Shown here: piece after piece, positions 61,175 to 64,000 of the stretch
Position numbering within the stretch: position 1 is the stretch's first letter
Layout of the letters: every line of letters begins with the position of its first letter
DNA from: an uncultured Clostridia bacterium
Lineage (GTDB): Bacteria > Bacillota > Clostridia > Christensenellales > UBA1242
DNA length: 64,000 nt
Assembly: GCA_947366895.1 (NCBI GenBank)
Contig: CANBBP010000004.1
Span: forward strand, 41,566-105,565
Direction: 5' to 3'
Translations under genes and position numbers: made by a program
The notes under the pieces: model-generated
What the model was told of the DNA's origin: nothing
Databases searched by the model: none
Seen by the model: the letters and a program-made list of their open reading frames with translations, nothing else

Positions 61175-63466
61175 TTATTTCCTTAAGTCTAAGTAAAATC
61201 CACTTTCTAAGTTACAATCCAAATTAATTTTTGAATTATTTAATAGCTCAAAAATACAATTATGTATTTTTGTTCTTCTAACTTTATAACTTTTTCCACT
61301 ATCATTTTTTAATATCAATTTGTTATTAAATTTACATTCCCTACAAGAAACATTATCAAAATTAGTTTTATACGGACAATGGCAAAAAGTCATAACTGCA
61401 GGATATCCTATATAAGTTAATCCATTTTGTAAAGCACTTGCAAAACTTTCAAAACTCTTAACAAAAGTATTAATATTAAAATCTTTTAAAAGTTCTATAG
61501 TAGAATTATTTGTAATATTTAAATAAACTCCTCCCACAACTTCAAAGCCTAAAAGAGAAAAATATAAATGCCCTATATTATTTGCTATAACACCTATTTT
61601 ATCTTTACCAAGAGATAAAATTATTTTTTCTATTAAATTAAAATCATCATTTCTTAATACCTTAGGTAAATCTAAATATAGTTTTTTAATGTTAAACTTT
61701 TCTTGTAATTTATCAAACATACTATCAACATTTTTTAAAGTAAACAAATCAGGAGAAAATACAAAATAAGTATCTTCGTTAAAATATTTTTCTATTTCAG
61801 AAAATAAAGTTTCTTCATTAAAGCAAATAAATTTTTTAGTTTCCTTATAGTTTGTTGTAATATTATCTTTCCTTAAAGAAGGTTTCTTATCTTTTTTAAA
61901 ACCTTCAATTTTATCGCATAATTTTTGATAATACGAGTAATCAATATCAATTAAGTTTAGATTTTTATTTTGATAATTATTTATAATTTCTTGTTCCAGT
62001 TTTTCTAAAGCATTTCTCCTTAACTCATTTAATAATGCTTTTGGCATAAACACGTTATCTATTTTACAATTTAAATTATTAAGTTCAAAAAATGTATCTT
62101 TTGTTTTTTGTAAACTTAATAATACATCTTCTTGTTTTAACTTTTGATTTTGTGCCTTTTGAAGATTATCACTACTATAACAAACTATATTAATCGAACA
62201 GGCACTTAATTTTAATATTGCTTTATCATTTTCATTTGCTAAAAATTCAGCATTAAATTTTATTTTATTTTGATTATTAAGCAAACTATCTTCCCATTTA
62301 CTATCTACAGTTAAATATACTTCACTTGTAACTTTAGGATTTATTTTTGTATAAACAATATATTCATTCTTTTCTTTTATACATTTAACACTGCCTACTC
62401 CTAAACTTTCTTCAGTATTATTATAAATAAACTTTAAGCCATCACCTTTCTTAATTTCATAATTACTTGTTTTAATTAAAACTTCATAGATTTCTTTAAA
62501 TGGATTAACCTTTATAACACTACCTATTTTTATACCTCTATGATTTTGAAAGGTAGTATTTATTATTGCTTTATTAGGTTCAGTGTCTAAATAAAAACCT
62601 GTATTATATTCGCCACGATTAAATAGTTTTTTAAAATTATTCACCTTTAAAATGCTATTAAAAGAGCCACCAAATTCAACTGCCTTGCACACTTCACTAT
62701 AAGTTTTTGTTGTATACGATACATAACTAGGCCTTCTAAGACGTCCTTCAATTTTTAAAGAACAAACGCCGCACTCTTTTAACTCTTTTATTTTATCAAT
62801 TAAACATAGGTCATTAGCAGAAAGTAAATAGCCTTTTTTTATTCTTTTGTCATCACAAAAAGAAGAATATAAAAGCCTGCAAGGTTGTAAACATCTTCCT
62901 CTATTTCCACTTTCCTCCGAAGCAATAGAACTTAAATAACAGTTGCCAGAAAAGCTAACACAAAGGGCACCTTGAACAAAATATTCTATTTCTAAATTAG
63001 TATTGTTTTTAATATTAATTATATCTTGTTTAGTTACTTCCCTACTTAAAACAATTCTTTTAAAACCTATCTTTTCTGCAATAATTGCTCCTTGTAAAGA
63101 ATGTATTCCCATTTGTGTACTTGCATGCAAAATTATACCTTTAAAGGTTTTTATTAATAATTTAGCAATACCTAAATCTTGTACAATAAATGCATCAACC
63201 TTTGCTTCTATTGCTCCCTTTACAAAATTCAATAAGTCACTTATTTCTTTATCGGTTATAAGAGTATTTACTACTAAATATATTTTAACATTATGTAAAT
63301 GTGCAATATTTACATAATAAGATAAATTTTCTAAATCAAAGTTTTGTGCTTTATTACGAGCATTGAAATTTTTTAACCCTAAATAAATGGCATTTGCTCC
63401 ATTATTAATAGCACAAAAAAAACTTTTTTCATCTCCTGCAGGTGCAAGAACTTCTAATTCTTTCAA
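61175..63466 (-). CDS. Peptidase U32 family protein
   Basis: 763 residues. N-terminal U32 domain: ELEVLAPAGDEKSFFCAINNGANAIYLGL, the family signature AYFVQGALCVSFSGNCYLSS-like segment (EYFVQGALCVSFSGNC) and NRGRCLQPCR with conserved Cys. The C-terminal half fits the DUF3656/collagenase-like extension, and late Cys clusters (CHCPY, CRECKF) may hold an Fe-S cluster. Some U32 members hydroxylate rRNA or tRNA bases (RlhA, TrhP), so the old name peptidase need not describe the activity. Confidence 0.92.
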   Translation of the reverse strand: MKELEVLAPAGDEKSFFCAINNGANAIYLGLKNFNARNKAQNFDLENLSYYVNIAHLHNVKIYLVVNTLITDKEISDLLNFVKGAIEAKVDAFIVQDLGIAKLLIKTFKGIILHASTQMGIHSLQGAIIAEKIGFKRIVLSREVTKQDIINIKNNTNLEIEYFVQGALCVSFSGNCYLSSIASEESGNRGRCLQPCRLLYSSFCDDKRIKKGYLLSANDLCLIDKIKELKECGVCSLKIEGRLRRPSYVSYTTKTYSEVCKAVEFGGSFNSILKVNNFKKLFNRGEYNTGFYLDTEPNKAIINTTFQNHRGIKIGSVIKVNPFKEIYEVLIKTSNYEIKKGDGLKFIYNNTEESLGVGSVKCIKEKNEYIVYTKINPKVTSEVYLTVDSKWEDSLLNNQNKIKFNAEFLANENDKAILKLSACSINIVCYSSDNLQKAQNQKLKQEDVLLSLQKTKDTFFELNNLNCKIDNVFMPKALLNELRRNALEKLEQEIINNYQNKNLNLIDIDYSYYQKLCDKIEGFKKDKKPSLRKDNITTNYKETKKFICFNEETLFSEIEKYFNEDTYFVFSPDLFTLKNVDSMFDKLQEKFNIKKLYLDLPKVLRNDDFNLIEKIILSLGKDKIGVIANNIGHLYFSLLGFEVVGGVYLNITNNSTIELLKDFNINTFVKSFESFASALQNGLTYIGYPAVMTFCHCPYKTNFDNVSCRECKFNNKLILKNDSGKSYKVRRTKIHNCIFELLNNSKINLDCNLESGFYLDLRK

Positions 63467-63539
63467 TTATGTTTTCCTTTTATATTTAAATTTTAAAATT
63501 GACAATTAGATTATATCATAATATTCAACTTAATTAAAC

Positions 63540-63582
63540 AAAAAAAAGAGATTGCAAAAGCTATCTCTCTTTCACAATCTCT
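63540..63582 (-). terminator. Terminator of the collagen-like gene
   Basis: AGAGATTG (63547-63554) pairs with CAATCTCT (63575-63582), and the minus strand runs on into TTTTTTT. Confidence 0.8.
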
Positions 63583-63596
63583 AACTAAAATATTTT

Positions 63597-64000
<404 letters not shown>

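Overview
The window reads as chromosome from a very AT-rich, anaerobic, low-GC Gram-positive bacterium (Bacillota, Clostridia-like, probably able to sporulate). Supporting genes are a superoxide reductase, pyruvate formate-lyase, CwlD amidase, a SigH-type sigma factor, the mrnC-rlmB-sigH order, dnaX-ybaB-recR, a GGGtGRT protein paired with a NifU-like scaffold, and typA. TGG is used for Trp, and UGA ends several genes, including at ATGA overlaps, so the genetic code looks standard. No species can be named from the sequence alone.

Layout. 1-2.7 kb: end of an ABC transporter gene, a small XRE regulator, desulfoferrodoxin, and an FAD oxidoreductase broken by one in-frame UGA. 2.8-15.1 kb: an accessory island with an XRE/ImmA pair, a sigma-region-4-like protein, a 1915-residue RHS/YD-repeat toxin with an adjacent immunity-like membrane protein, a displaced second RHS fragment, and a reverse-strand operon of tail-fibre-like proteins ending in a glycine-rich protein. 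Three copies of one TTAG-phased element sit upstream of three transcription units in this island. 15.3-25.2 kb: two very large membrane-anchored surface proteins, one with a transglutaminase domain. 25.9-26.2 kb: tRNA-Ala and tRNA-Ile. 26.4-34.9 kb: a HipA-like kinase-fold protein, then housekeeping genes (recR, ybaB, dnaX with a slippery A10 run, sigH, rlmB, mrnC) and small unknowns.

34,958-48,720: a complete-looking integrated filamentous (inovirus-type) phage of about 13.7 kb, bounded by a perfect 27-bp direct repeat. It runs in module order: small basic protein, ssDNA-binding-like protein, two tiny coat-like membrane proteins, a terminator, three membrane-anchored virion-protein candidates (the last a coiled-coil, InlB-repeat, beta-propeller tip adhesin), a Zot/pI ATPase, a hairpin-rich intergenic region that is the best candidate origin or packaging signal, a C5-methyltransferase-like protein, an HUH rolling-circle Rep, several small unknown genes and a DDE transposase. 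This is the most interesting system here.

48.9-64 kb: chromosome resumes with cwlD, an RNase Z-like hydrolase, a cytidylyltransferase behind a terminator-bearing leader, a CaCA antiporter behind a yybP-ykoY-type Mn2+ riboswitch, the GGGtGRT/NifU-like pair, a TrkA-C protein, typA, pflB, a U32 peptidase family protein and the 3' end of a collagen-like GXT-repeat gene that runs off the window.
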